64,000 nt of DNA from Armigeres subalbatus (GCF_024139115.2 NC_085140.1:313847259-313911258), one strand, 5' to 3'; counted from the first letter of the stretch, positions 9,870 through 21,199 are shown. Translations and numbers: made by a program. The notes: a model not told the origin generated them from the sequence alone.

Positions 9870-10054
9870 CAAGATTCTTTTATGTACAGGTTATCCGACT
9901 TCGTCAGTAGATGGGAATAACCAGCGCGGGGGGGAAACATACATTTTCAGTGCAAAAAGTAAACAAACGAGCATAAATTCCATACAAAAATCCAAGATGG
10001 CTGAGTTGGGGATATTGACAAGTCGGATAACCTGTATACATAAAAAAAATCTTG
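9870..10054 (-). mobile_element. hAT-type MITE (CAAGATT family), copy 4, inverted
   Basis: A full-length copy in the opposite orientation, flanked by the 8-bp duplication GCCATAAA at 9862-9869 and 10055-10062. Confidence 0.9.
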
Positions 10055-10077
10055 GCCATAAATCGAAGAATAACGTT

Positions 10078-11250
10078 CACTGCGCCACCAAAGTACTCTT
10101 TAATGGGTGAAAAAGTACCCATTATGAAGTTAACTAGTTCAACTCATTAAAAGAGTAAACACCGTTTACTCATTAATGGGTAAACGAGCTGTACGTCAGT
10201 TTGAAGTGTAGTTTTTACTCATTATTCAAAATTTTTTTTTTCAGTGATGGGTGAATTTTACACTTTATTACTTTAAGAAATAATTTGTAATTTTGAAATT
10301 TATTCTATAAGCATGCAGTTACATACTAAACACAAAAAAATCATCTATATAATCTTTATTATATACACATATAAGGTGGACACATATAGATTGAATTTGT
10401 TTATTCTCTCTTTGGAAGCATTATCCATATATGAGCCTCAAATTCAATGTTCTCGTCTCGGTGCTCGCTTTCAAAGTTTCTCCTATTTTCCTACAGCAGC
10501 TGTTGAGGATCCACCACTCCCTACTTAAACCACTCCGTATGGGCATCATATTTACATGTCTAACGCCAGGAGAACCATTTGGAGAATATTATCGATTCGC
10601 AGTTGACCTGTCCCGGAATGGCTTGACCTTGCGAGATGCCAATTTTTGTTCTCATATGCAGCGCTGCAAAGTGCACACCGCGAAATGGCTTTCTATAGTT
10701 AGTGAAAGACGGAAGTACAAGATTTTAACATTGTTACGCAAGTGGACCAAGGAGATGTTCTTACCACAGAAATCTTCTTTCGTGTGTGTCGACATGCAGC
10801 AGAGGTAGGGGTCATTAATTTGAGTTCCGGCGGCACCTCATTGTTTCCACCAAGAATCAGAATGTTCTGCGTAAATGCCGGTCAGCTTGGAGCAAATAGC
10901 TAGGATCGCCAAACAAAGCCACTTCCAGCTTCCGACTTCATTAGCAATAGCTGTTGACTAAAAAAAAAGAACTGTCAGAAGGTATTTTAAAAGATTTCAA
11001 AAGAAAAATACTTACGCGATACTTTTATTTAACCAATTTTCTTGCAATTTTCATCTCAGAAGAAAGCTAGATCTTAAGATTTTTCAAATTTGATAGTGGC
11101 AGACTAAGGAATAAGTCTCTCGGAACATAGAAATGGGCACAAAACACTCATTATCAGAAAAAATAAAATACCCATTATTTTGACAGTTTCATATGTTGTT
11201 AAATAATGAATGTTTTTTACTCTTTAATGAGTAATGCCAGGTTTACAGTG
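10078..11250. mobile_element. CACTA-like non-autonomous element
   Basis: A 1173-bp segment begins CACTG and ends CAGTG with the 2-bp duplication TT on both sides. Both subterminal regions repeat an ATTAATGGGTA / TACTCATTAA motif in both orientations, like the subterminal protein-binding repeats of CACTA elements. The frame at 10431-10808 has no recognisable domain. The related element at 56011-57126 has the same motif and CAC...GTG ends with an AA duplication. Confidence 0.65.
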
Positions 11251-11962
11251 TTGATAACGCTGGAAAAGTGACGTTTGCTGATGTTTTCTATTCTCATCAC
11301 GCTTATTGAAGAAGGGTAAAAAATTGTATGAAAATTTACTTCTTTTTACACTAGCTTTGGGGGATTTCCCAATTAAAGTGAATTTGTTTACTTTTATCGC
11401 CCGCACCAAGATTTTTTTTATGTATACAGGTTATCCGACTTGTCAATATCCCCAACTCAGCCATCTTGGATTTTTGTACACGGAGAAACGAAACAACTCA
11501 AAATCAAGATAAAAAGAACTCAAAATTAAGTACTTGCTCGACACTTCTGATTTGGATACAATCTTGTACTTGTCGGTAGGTTTATTTAACACAAATTTGC
11601 GGTTAAGTGAAAAAACTTCATTTTGAGTTCAATGAATGTTTTTGTTTTGGATGACGATTTATCTTGATTTTGAGTTGTTCTCCTTTTCTTTCTTTGAAAG
11701 TACCCAAAGCCAAGTACTTTAGCTGTACTGTATTTTGGATGAAAAAACAATTCACGTCATTCATTTGTAGTCTTATGTTGCCACGACAGTGAGTGTTTAA
11801 ACATCAGTCTCTGAATAAGAAAGCGGAAATTGTGAGAAAATTAAAATGGACCAACTAAAAGCTAAACTTGACGACAAAAGTTACCGTAAGCTCACTGGTA
11901 AGTGCTATCTGCTTAATATTTAAAAATCCTCCGTTTGAAAATTTGTATTTGAATTTTGAGGG

Positions 11963-14534
11963 ATGAAATGCTGCATTGCCGGTTGCAACGATTTTATCAC
12001 GGGTGACCTGGAGAATGTTAAGAAGCACCTTTCAATGGTGCATAAAGTGACCACCAGTAAAAAGTCAGCAATCCCACTGAGATGCCCACTATGTGCCTCG
12101 CTTTTCAGCTTTTTCGTGAGTTTTCAAAAGCATTTTCAGTCATGTCACTCGTCAGAAGATGTTGAAGAGGACACTGCCATGCCGGAAGTTCCCTTGCCTC
12201 CCCCAATACCGATCCCTGAGCATGAGTTGAAATCACCAACACCCTTAATTAGAAATCCATTCTACTACGACAACGATGTTTCGTTGCAAGAAATCACGAC
12301 GGAATTCACAGAGATGGTTACGGAATTGCGGTGCGATATTTCTCTTCCTGAAAAGAAAGTAGATACAGCAATTTCTTTCCGGATTTTCAAGGATTATTTC
12401 TTGGTGTCAACGACATGCTATGACTCATGTAAAAAGATACATGAACAGTGAAAATTCACTTGAACGTGAATCTTCAATCAGTTTGATAAATTCTTTGTTC
12501 ATCCCGGACATAACTTCAAACGTTTCAACACCTCAAAACAATATAAACTTTTGATATCGAAAGCCGATTGTACGATTCCTGAGCCGGTCGAAAAAGTGTT
12601 AGGAAAACCAAAGTCAAAACCTCAACTTTGTTAGGGAGAGCTAGAGGAAAAAATTTCAGAAAAGAATCAGGTGCCCAAATGTCACACCATCGATAAAAAT
12701 GAAGAAAGACGTGGTTCACTATATTTCCATTATTGACACATTACGCCTTGTTTTGACAAATCCTGAAGCTCGAACCATGCTTAATGCAGAGGAAGCAAGT
12801 ACCGATGGTTCAATAGTATCGTACAAGGACAGCAAACAATATGCAAACCACCCATTTTTCCAAGACCATCCTCATGCATTGCGATTATCACTTCACGTCG
12901 ATGATGTCGAATATTCAAATCCTCTCGGGTCACGTAAAGGGAAAAATAAATTGACCGTCTTTTTCATTCAAGATCCAAAATTTCGATTCACGGGTAAATT
13001 CATCTTTGGATAGGATTTATGTGGCCCTTATGGTCAAAACAAGTGTGCTGAAAAACTATGGCTTCGAAGTCGTTCTAAAAGACATGATCAACGACCTTCT
13101 TGTACTTGAATCGCCTCAGGGTATCACCATTAACACTTCATCAGAAAGCTGGGTATTACGCGCTGCACTTGTAAATATTTTGGGTGACACATTGGCCATT
13201 CACGAAATCTATGGGCTTCTTGGACCCTCGGCCAATCTATTTTGTAGATCATGCTATATTTCACGAAAAGATTTGAAATCTGGTGTACTAGGTGATTCGT
13301 TTACTCATCGAACGGTAGAAAATGTTCAACAGAATGTAGCTGCTATTTTGAATCAGGAAAAAACTTCAAAGGAATGTGGAATACGCGCTGATTGTTCTTT
13401 ACATAAACTGCGTTTTTTAGATGGCCTAATACGATGTGCTTTGATCCCATGCACGATCTCCTCGAAGGGATTTTTCCCATGATAATTAAGCTAATCTTAA
13501 AACAAGCTGTGGAGTCAAAAATCATTACAGATCAAAAAATCAATCATCTCATCAACACATTCGACTTTGGAGAATGCGAGGACTCAGTCAAACCGATCCC
13601 AAATTTCACATACCAAATATTGCATTCAAAAACCAATACCTTGAGCCAAACTGCGTCACAGACATGGCTGCTCATGCGTGCATTTCCTTTTATTTTCAAT
13701 GAAGTACTTGAGCAAAATCCTAAATTAGGACAACTTATTTCGTCATTGCTTCTTATTGGCTATAATTGTTTTTCTCACAGATTAACTAAAGAAATGATCA
13801 ACGACCTTCAGAACGCTACTCTAGAATTCCATAAAATGTTCCTTGAATGTTTTCCATCATCAATTGCTATAAACAAAATCCATCATATTTCCCATTATGC
13901 ACAGTCATGTATTGAAAACGGGCCTCTCTACCATGCTAGCTGTTTGTTATTCGAGGCCAAATTCAAAGAGTCAAAAGGCCAGGGAAAAACTTGCGGAAAT
14001 TTCATAAATCTGACTTTAAGTTTAACCAAAAGACTGGCGTTCAAGCAAACCTGTTCAATTTTAAATCATACATATGTCACAAATCATCCATCCATAATTT
14101 CATCAACTTTAATCGATAAAAACACAATAGACTCATCAGGCTTACTTTTCGATCTTTCACAAGAAATAGATGTAATTCAACATATGCAGATAAATAGAAT
14201 CGATTTCCGACCGGGTTATGTGGTCAAATATCTTAAGGGTACTGGTAGCTTTTATGGGATTATTCTATTGATGGTTTGCCACGGAAATGATATCATTACA
14301 ATTATTCAGGAACTGGACATAATTCAGTTTGATCTTACACTATTTGCTTTTAAAGTTAGGCTATCTCAGAACCTTATCAGAGTAAATAAAGATAAATTGT
14401 TATCGCGCAAATGTTATAACATGTGGAAACTGAAAGATAACGATAATGACTTGCTTGAGCTTGAAATATTACGACGATTAGATTTACGTAAATTTTTGAT
14501 GAATAAAAAAAGGATTTGTAAAAATCATCATTGA
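11963..14534 (+). pseudogene. CACTA/EnSpm-like transposase, several frameshifts
   Basis: The N-terminus has two C2H2 fingers: MKCCIAGC...VKKHLSMVH and CPLCASLFSF...KHFQSCH. Then come conserved transposase blocks: HVDDVEYSNPLGSRKGK near 12900, VLKNYGFEVVLKDMINDL near 13050, a CxxC pair near 13240, FDPMHDLLEG near 13440 (probable catalytic Asp) and LLFEAKFKESKGQ near 13960 (probable catalytic Glu). Breaks occur at 12449, about 12555, about 12680, about 13005 and about 13425. The longest intact part is 13434-14534 (366 codons). The enzyme would cut and rejoin the element ends in the nucleus. No active product is expected. Confidence 0.7.
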
Positions 14535-15818
14535 ATAAAACCAATCTTTTTCCTCATAACTTTCAAATTTATATTATAACGATATTTCAAGTAAGTATCT
14601 TTTTCTCAATCATTCCCTTTGATTTTAAAGTAAACTCTTAAAGAACACAAGTAGTCTCGTTTCCAATCATTTTAAATATTAAAATCAAAACTCCTCGCAG
14701 AATTCTGTCACTGTTCTATTTACATTTATACTATTTACATTCACAGCTAACCTTATCACGGATGAAATTCTTAAATACCTTGATGGCGGTGACTTGACAG
14801 AATTAGGCATATTGGAGATGGGCCCTCGTAAGATCATCCTCAATGTTATTTCTAAAATAACAGCACAACAAGAGCGTGAGATCCCAAAAGAGAACGAAAA
14901 TTCGGAACATGAAAAGGTAAATTATCTTTTGAAATGCACTGTTTCAAGTTCCTTGTGAATAATAATTTATTATTTCAATAATAAAAACTGCATGTAACAT
15001 TTTTTTGCAGACCATACAATCTATTCTGGCCGACGAACCAAAACTCCAAAGAATGCTAAAGCTTCTCACCGCTGGTTCCATTCCTGCCACTAACGAGCTG
15101 TTGAAAATGAATAGAGTTCTCACAAAATTCTATTTCGAGCGGATGATTCTGGAAGAGAAAAGGTAATATTTTTAATATTAAAGTCATTCGTTTCATATTA
15201 ATATTGATTATATTATGTTCTAGATATCCGTCATGGGGTGAGAAGCAAGAATTGGCAATCAAGATTATCGAAGCCTTTCCACAGCTGGAAAAAACACGAG
15301 TGAGTGCTAATGCTCCAAGAGAGGTAAATTTCCATACATATTCCCAGTGCTTATGTTTAAACCAATATTGCTTTTTAGTCGTATTTCTTCTGGCGAAACA
15401 AAGGCCTTGGAAAAGGGCCACATTCCGGAATCATTGAAACACGCGTGAGCAATATGCGTAAAGATTTACCCTCGGAAGAACGACTTTTCCAAAGGCCAAA
15501 GCAAACGATCATAGTGTTGCCGGACGGAATTCAGGAGCTTGCATCCTACGTGGCAACATTGACTCCGTCTTTGCAGAACGTCAGGGAGATATCTGAAAAA
15601 ATGTCACAATGCACGATCTTGCACCAATGGCTACTTAGAGAAACAGATGTCACTAACTCCTTGATAAAAACCTTTCCACACTTTCTTGCATATAATGGAC
15701 TCATGGTAAGTTCACTGTTCTCAAAATGTATGTTGACTTCCTCTAATAACGAAAATATTACTTTCCAGGTCCAACAAGCCTTCGAACGGCTTCATCCAAA
15801 TGCAATCAAGGATTGTAG

Positions 15819-16080
15819 CACAGACAAACAGACGTAACAGTTTGAACATTTTTCAGAAAAATCCATCGCCCATCTCCTCTACCACCATCTTGCGAGCATG
15901 TTGCACAAAACAATGTTTCGTATGACATTGTCACCAGAAGGCGCTGGAGTGAAATGTCAAACTCGAAGGATTACGACGCTAGCGCCTCTAGTTGTGAAAC
16001 GCGCAATCGATCAAATTCAAATTGATCGTTGAAGTCATGGTCGATGAAAATTTCTTTAGTGTTACGTCTGTTTGTCTGTG
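15819..16080. mobile_element. MITE, CACAGACAAACAGACGTAAC family, copy B, in an exon
   Basis: A 262-bp insert with the same perfect 20-bp inverted ends as 4667-5169, flanked by the 7-bp duplication ATTGTAG (15812-15818, 16081-16087). Taking out the insert and one duplication leaves an open frame across exon 6 of the SAM gene. Confidence 0.9.
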
Positions 16081-17604
16081 ATTGTAGTATGGATTCATTT
16101 ATGCAGCTTGGAATTCTTATGGAAAAAAACGAATGGAACGTGGTAGAAGACGGTATGTTTCATATTTTTGAGTCCATGTTGTCTGTTAATATTTTGTCTG
16201 TTATTTCCAGTTAAAGGTTGGTATCGTGTTCAAAAGAAATTTCTTTTTCTATCTCAATCACATGTTAAATTCCGTTCACTGAATCGGAAAAGTAAAGAAT
16301 CAAAACAAAATTCTCACAACAGTATCCACTTTAAAAGAACAAAAAAATAAAATTGGCATTTGTAAGGTTCCCACGCAAAGCAATGGGAGCTGTCACTTTA
16401 CTTTCGGAAAAATATTCTGCTCGATTATTCCGTAAGTAAAAGTGACAATTTGCTCCATGCAGATCAGTTGTCAAAATTCCTCTCGGTAATATTGAACAAA
16501 ATTCCGTAACCTCTCTACTTTTTAAGTCGATACTGGCCTTAACATCCGAGGTGCCCTTCGATTTTTGAAGAAGTTGACACATTGTGGCATCAAGCGGAAA
16601 ATGGAAGAAGATATGACCATCGAAGAATTCTTAGCCACACCGCTGATTCGGTGGGTGAAAGTGAGTATTTGATTTTCCTTTTTGTTGTTTAGTTGGTCTG
16701 AAAGTAGTAAATTGTAAAAGTTTATTTGAATTTACTTACACGTCTATTTTGTTTGCTTTCAGGTTGAAAACACAACGAACCTGATCGCTACACGTAATCA
16801 TGTGCATACTCATCCTGATTTGCCTCCTCACATTGTGTTCTGCGCTGGAACCTTCAAAACAGGCGACGATTCTGTTGTTTTTGCGGATCACATTATCCCT
16901 TGTGGTAACTCAGGTGACGTGGCCATTGACGTTTTGATGAAGCTTTTTCCAGTTCTGGGAATCGACGTGCCGGTCCTGCTCAAAAAGCTGTATGACCTGA
17001 TTGCCATAAACCTTTGGGAAATCAAACAATGTTCCACTAGCACCAAAGTATCGCAGCTGACTCTACGTTTAAAGGAATTTATGAGTGCGATTCGATGCGA
17101 TTAATTACTCTCAATGAGCAAAACTTTTTGTTCAGAATTATTTTGTTTACCTTTCAAGAAAACTGTAATTAAAATTACTGAATTATATGAGTAAATAAAA
17201 CCCCAAAAACTATTCCACACTGAACATTTTAAATATCGAAAACCCAAAAAAAAAAATATTTTCTCCAAAATTTTCTATAGCGGGACACCTTAATTTAAGT
17301 AATTTTAACCCAAAGACGACTTTTAACTAAACAGTTTGATTTAACTCAAAGCAATGTACTCAAAGATTACTGAAAATTGAGTACTTAGCGAATAACTCAA
17401 TTTTGAGTAGTTGCACTTTGCTGTCAAGTTGAGTGAAAAAGACTCAAATTTGAGTTGTTTCGTTTCTCTGTGTATGGAATTTATGCTCGTTTGTTTACTT
17501 TTTGCACTGAAAATGTATGTTTCCCCCCCGCGCTGGTTATTCCCATCTACTGGATCTACTGACGAAGTCGGATAACCTGTACATAAAAGAATCTTGGCCC
17601 GCAC

Positions 17605-18189
17605 TTCGTATTTTCGAATGTGAGAATTTCAACTCTCACAACAAAATCAAATTTTGCAGTAATTGTTTATCCTGCCTTTTAAATTTGTGATCTTTAACGT
17701 TCTATAGTGACTTAAAAGAACATAAGAACTTATTTCGGGTAAGTGTGTTTTATATAAGTTTAGGATGGTAAGTTAAAATCAGACAAAATCAAACCAGAAA
17801 AATACTGCTCAGCTTTAAATACATCTCAGTTCCCTGTAACACGTGGGGATCCAACGTTCTGATACATAGGTAGCAGGCTTCCCTTCCGAATATCCTCCTT
17901 ATGGCAGGCTGAATCCAAGATTGACTCATCTCGCCTAGCCTATAGCAAGTTTTTTGATCTAATAAGCTTCCTGTAAACAATAGAGCTTTGCGGCGGGTTC
18001 TGCGCTCCCCTCCTCCGCTCGAAATTAAAGGAGCCGACACGAATAATATTTTAAGCCCAGGGTTGTGAACCTCTCTAACAAAGACATAAAAAACGAAATC
18101 TTTTGGGCGAATTTCCTCTACTGCCATACCAGGTTAGACTTTGATCGATTTCTATTAGTTTTCAATGATACTTGATGGGCTACAGCTCT
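17605..18189. other. No gene recognised
   Basis: A minus-strand open frame (17789-18127, 112 codons) shows no known domain and has a mixed composition; I regard it as chance or an unrecognised repeat remnant. Confidence 0.4.
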
Positions 18190-18432
18190 TCGATGAACTT
18201 ACGCCGAATGGAGTATCCTTCTCCACTTGCCTCGATCCTGGGCCAATCGCTTCCAGTCGCCCTGAACATTGAGCGCCCTCAGGTCCACTTCAACTGCAAA
18301 AAGCCATCGTGTACGCGGCATTCCACGAAGCCTGCAGCCTATTCCGGGTTCCTTACTAAATATTATCTTCGCTTGACGTTCTTCCGGCATACGAACAACG
18401 TGACCAGCCCACCGTAGTCTGCCGTGTTGAAA
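18190..18432 (-). pseudogene. RTE-like LINE, RT C-terminal fragment
   Basis: On the minus strand, WAGHVVRMPEER followed by RLRGMPRTRWL and a WKRLAQDRGKWRRIL ending matches the extreme C-terminus of RTE-like elements. A one-base shift lies before RMPEER. Only ~80 residues remain. Confidence 0.7.
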
Positions 18433-18510
18433 GAGTTTTCAATGAATCATTTCTAAAAACAACATTGGCCTTAAAATGGGAATAACTTCGAGCTGATCAT
18501 TGGACAACAT

Positions 18511-18653
18511 CAGAGTGTATGTAATTAAGAGTGGCGACATGTGCCGCATTTGACAGGTCTCCTGCTCGTTTGGAACACGATTTAGTATGGGAATGACAGA
18601 CGAATTTTGTTCCAATTTTGACAGTGTCGCCACTCTAAATTACATACACTCTG
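18511..18653. mobile_element. hAT-type MITE (CAGAGTGTATGTAATT)
   Basis: 143 bp with inverted ends CAGAGTGTATGTAATT...AATTACATACACTCTG and the 8-bp duplication GACAACAT at 18503-18510 and 18654-18661. It is inserted in sequence (ACTTCGAGCTGATCATTGGAC) that resembles the end of the MITE at 55048-55167. Confidence 0.88.
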
Positions 18654-18670
18654 GACAACATTAATAACTA

Positions 18671-18941
18671 CAGCAACAGTTCGCTAACTGGGCGCTTTTT
18701 AACTGGACTGCTTTTTAACTGGGCGTCCGCTAACTGGGCCAAAGCCCAGTTAAAAAGCGGTTATCCGTCAAAAAACAAAAACAAAGACTAGGCTGCGAGG
18801 GGAGTCGAAATGGTAAATTATTCTCTTTCCAAGTAAAATACCGATCATAACAATACATCGTAAATCCCCTCGTCAGCCCAGTTGAAAAGCGGCGCTCGTT
18901 AACTGGACTGATGTTCTAGCCCAGTTAGCGAATGGTTACTG
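18671..18941. mobile_element. Tc1/mariner-type MITE with AACTGGGC repeats
   Basis: 271 bp with imperfect inverted ends (CAGCAACAGTTCGC / GCGAATGGTTACTG) and TA duplications. The sequence (T)AACTGGGC recurs at least six times, in both orientations, near both ends. Confidence 0.8.
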
Positions 18942-18943
18942 TA

Positions 18944-19489
18944 CCTATTTTTTTTCTTTATGGAAGCTACGCCGCTGTAAACCTCTGATGAGGTTTAATG
19001 CTGGAATCCACTTGTTTGCAGATTTCCCAAGTTTTTGAAATTCAGTTGCTACCGAGTTCTGGTGAGGAGTTTGATTTTGAAGTTTCAAGTGTGAAGCCTT
19101 TTTATTCGTTGGAGATACAGAAAAGTTTCTTAGACCTTCTCAGCATAGTCTTGATTTCTTCTTTTTCTTATTGACATTACATCCCCCTGGGACATTGCCG
19201 CCTCGCAGCTTATAGTGTTCGTTTATTCACAGGGTGTCGACTACCTGAAAAAAACTGGAAAGTCAGGGAATTTCAATTTGGACCTGTAAGCACGGTTCAA
19301 ACCACTCAGAGAATGACTGAAATTTTATTCGTCTCTTTTTTTCTCACGGAAGTCTGACTCATCTTTTGTAAAGAGTGGAATTACTCAAAAACATTTTTTT
19401 AATTCAAAATTAAGTTCAACACAGGATGAAAGTGGTCTAAAAGAAATCCATTTATGTACAGGCCAACAGTGGGTCCCATTGATGACAAT
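18944..19489. other. No gene; fragment of a Feilai-like SINE
   Basis: At 19150-19225 the minus strand of a Feilai SINE 3' part is recognisable (GACATTACATCCCC...GCCGCCTCGCAGCTTA). The rest shows no gene. Confidence 0.55.
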
Positions 19490-19556
19490 GAAGCTGAAAG
19501 ATTTCTTTCAGCCGGAACTTGAAAATGGTCACGGAGCTAAACTAAACTTTGATTTA

Positions 19557-19813
19557 CAGTCAAATTTCACTCGTTGGGCTATCTTTAGATGGGCTACGAT
19601 TTAGTTGGGCGCCCGTTAGTTGGGCTGTAGCCCACATAAAACGAAGGTGGACGTCAAATTATGACATAAACGGCAGTTTTTTTTCTTTTTCGCAGTTGGC
19701 AGCTCTGAATTTCTATTGTATTGGCTGATTTGACAGCTGAAATCTCAGCCCAACTAACGAAAGTCTTTCATTAGATGGGCTACGAGTTTAGCCCAACGAG
19801 CGAAAGTTGACTG
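19557..19813. mobile_element. Tc1/mariner-type MITE with GTTGGGCT repeats, in the copia LTR
   Basis: 257 bp with inverted ends CAGTCAAATTTCACTCGTTG / CAACGAGCGAAAGTTGACTG and TA duplications. GTTGGGCT / AGATGGGCTACG motifs recur at both ends, similar in layout to the MITE at 18671-18941. Confidence 0.82.
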
Positions 19814-19978
19814 TATTTAACTAGTTGTTAACAAGGTGACCGTTCACGTCAAGCAGTTGCTTAATACTAAAGTTTTTCTCAACACGTGTTTCAGGCGTTC
19901 AATGAAAGTCGTCGCCTACTGCGATTTCAAATTCAAAACTATCACATAGCGAGGCGATCGATTTAAACAAGTCGCCGT

Positions 19979-21091
19979 CTACTTCGTTTTCACCCCCTCT
20001 CGATCGTCTACTCCTAACATTTTCCTTAGTGTTACGAATCTACCGCCTTCCAATGCTTTGGTGAAAATGTCCGCCGGTTGATCGAATGTTGAAATTGGCT
20101 CTACTACTAGCCTTCCTGCAGCAACGTGATCTCGCACAAAATGGTATCTAATATCGATATGCTTGACTCGCTTGCACTCGAGGTCACGCATAAGTCCTGC
20201 AAGCCAAATTGCTTCAGCAGCTGCAGCACTCAATGCCACGTATTCCGCTTCGCTGGAAGAGGTGGCCACCGTTGTCTGCTTTTTACTGGACCACGAAACT
20301 GTACATCCGTACACCTGGAACATATAACCACTAACCGATTTTCGATCGGTGGTGTCAGTTGCCCAATCCGCATCTGCATAGCCGACAAGTGGTTTTGCTT
20401 GTTCGTTTCTCTTCAGTTCCAGTACCAAATCCTTCGAGCCTCGCAGGTACCGCACTACTCGCTTCAGTGCGATCCAGTGATGCTGATCGGGTTGCTGTTG
20501 GAATCGGCCAAGATAGCCAACCGGGTAGCAGATATCCGGACGAGTGGACATCATGACATACATGAGACTTCCTAGAAGTTCACGGTAGGGCCCCGAAAAA
20601 GGCTCTTTTCCGACTGTTTCTAATTTCATTTTGAAAGCTTGAGCCAACCTCTTTTTCAACGCTTGAATTGTTTTGAGATTTGTGCCAACAATTAATAAAT
20701 CATCAACGTACAGCACGAGGAACACCGCATCTTTACCGTCTTCGCTGAACCATACGTAAAGGCAATAGTCGTGGGTCGAACGCACAAACCCAAGTTTCAG
20801 CAACACATCATTGAATTTGTCGTTCCAGCAGCGGGGTGACTGCTTAAGCCCATATAACGACTTTCGTAAACGGCACACCATTCCAGGAGGAGCGTGTACT
20901 CCATCGGGAATTTCCATATAAATTTCCTCACGAAGCTCGCCATGAAGAAATGCCGTTTTGACGTCCATCTGGTGGAAAAAGCAATTTCGTTGTACGCCGA
21001 TGGCCAACACAGTACGTATAGTTGTCAACTTTGCCACCGGAGCGTATGTTTCCTGGTAGTCCATACCAGGCTTTTGCAGATAGCCCTTCAC
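19979..21091 (-). pseudogene. copia reverse transcriptase and RNase H
   Basis: A 370-codon frame with the copia RT blocks YAPVAKLTTIRTVLAI, QMDVKTAFLHGEL, SLYGLKQSPRCW and the catalytic LYVDDLLIVG, then RNase H blocks YADADWATD, SSSEAEYVAL and a final IDIRYHFVRD. Between FKMKLETVG and YRELLGSLMY about 60 residues present in intact copia proteins are missing, which removes the RT thumb region. It cannot make a working enzyme. Confidence 0.85.
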
Positions 21092-21199
21092 GACAAGCCG
21101 TGCCTTGCATTTGACAGCGTTGCCATTTTCGTCCTCCTTCGCACGGAAAACTCACTTGGATCTGAGTGGCTTTGATGACGGTGGACGCTTTACCAACTG

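Larger units (their letters stand above)
11846..17104 (+). pseudogene. SAM-domain protein gene of the CACTA-like element (SAMD3-like)
   Basis: Exons with good GT-AG borders join in frame: 11846-11897, 14747-14916, 15011-15162, 15224-15323, 15379-15705, 15769 onward. Exons 1-2 give a SAM-like domain (ITDEILKYLDGGDLTELGIL then GPRKIILNVI). Later exons match TE-associated SAMD3-like proteins: WGEKQELAIKIIEAFPQL, SYFFWRNKG, LPDGIQELASYV, and a last exon (16763-17104) with PPHIVFCAGTFK and a terminal helical segment. Exon 6 is split by a MITE at 15819-16080, and another frame break lies near 16560. The function in transposition is unknown; a role in transpososome assembly through SAM polymerisation is only a guess. 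The transposase gene sits inside its first intron. Confidence 0.65.
11479..17472 (+). mobile_element. CACTA/EnSpm (CMC)-like DNA transposon with two genes
   Basis: The 5994-bp element has inverted ends CAC(G/A)GAGAAACGAAACAACT (23 of 24 bases agree) and the 2-bp duplication TA (11477-11478, 17473-17474), which reconstitutes the uninterrupted MITE sequence. Both subterminal zones carry many ACTCAAA / TTTGAGT motifs, often joined to an AGTAC. It encodes, on the plus strand, a zinc-finger transposase (11963-14534) and a separate SAM-domain protein (11846-17104). CAC ends, a 2-bp duplication, subterminal repeats and a DPMHDLLEG transposase fit the CMC group (CACTA/Mirage/EnSpm); the exact subfamily is inferred. 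This copy is degenerate but its borders are intact. Confidence 0.8.
11407..17596 (+). mobile_element. hAT-type MITE (CAAGATT family), copy 5, split by a 6 kb transposon
   Basis: The left half is 11407-11478 and the right half 17473-17596. The 8-bp duplication GCCCGCAC at 11399-11406 and 17597-17604 shows the two halves are one insertion. The right half has a 9-bp internal duplication (GATCTACTG) not seen in the other copies. Confidence 0.9.

Noticed and set aside
10431..10808. 125-codon frame in the CACTA-like element as a transposase
   Set aside because: No recognised motif and too short; the element appears non-autonomous.
17789..18127. 112-codon minus-strand frame
   Set aside because: No domain, no splice or start context, odd composition.
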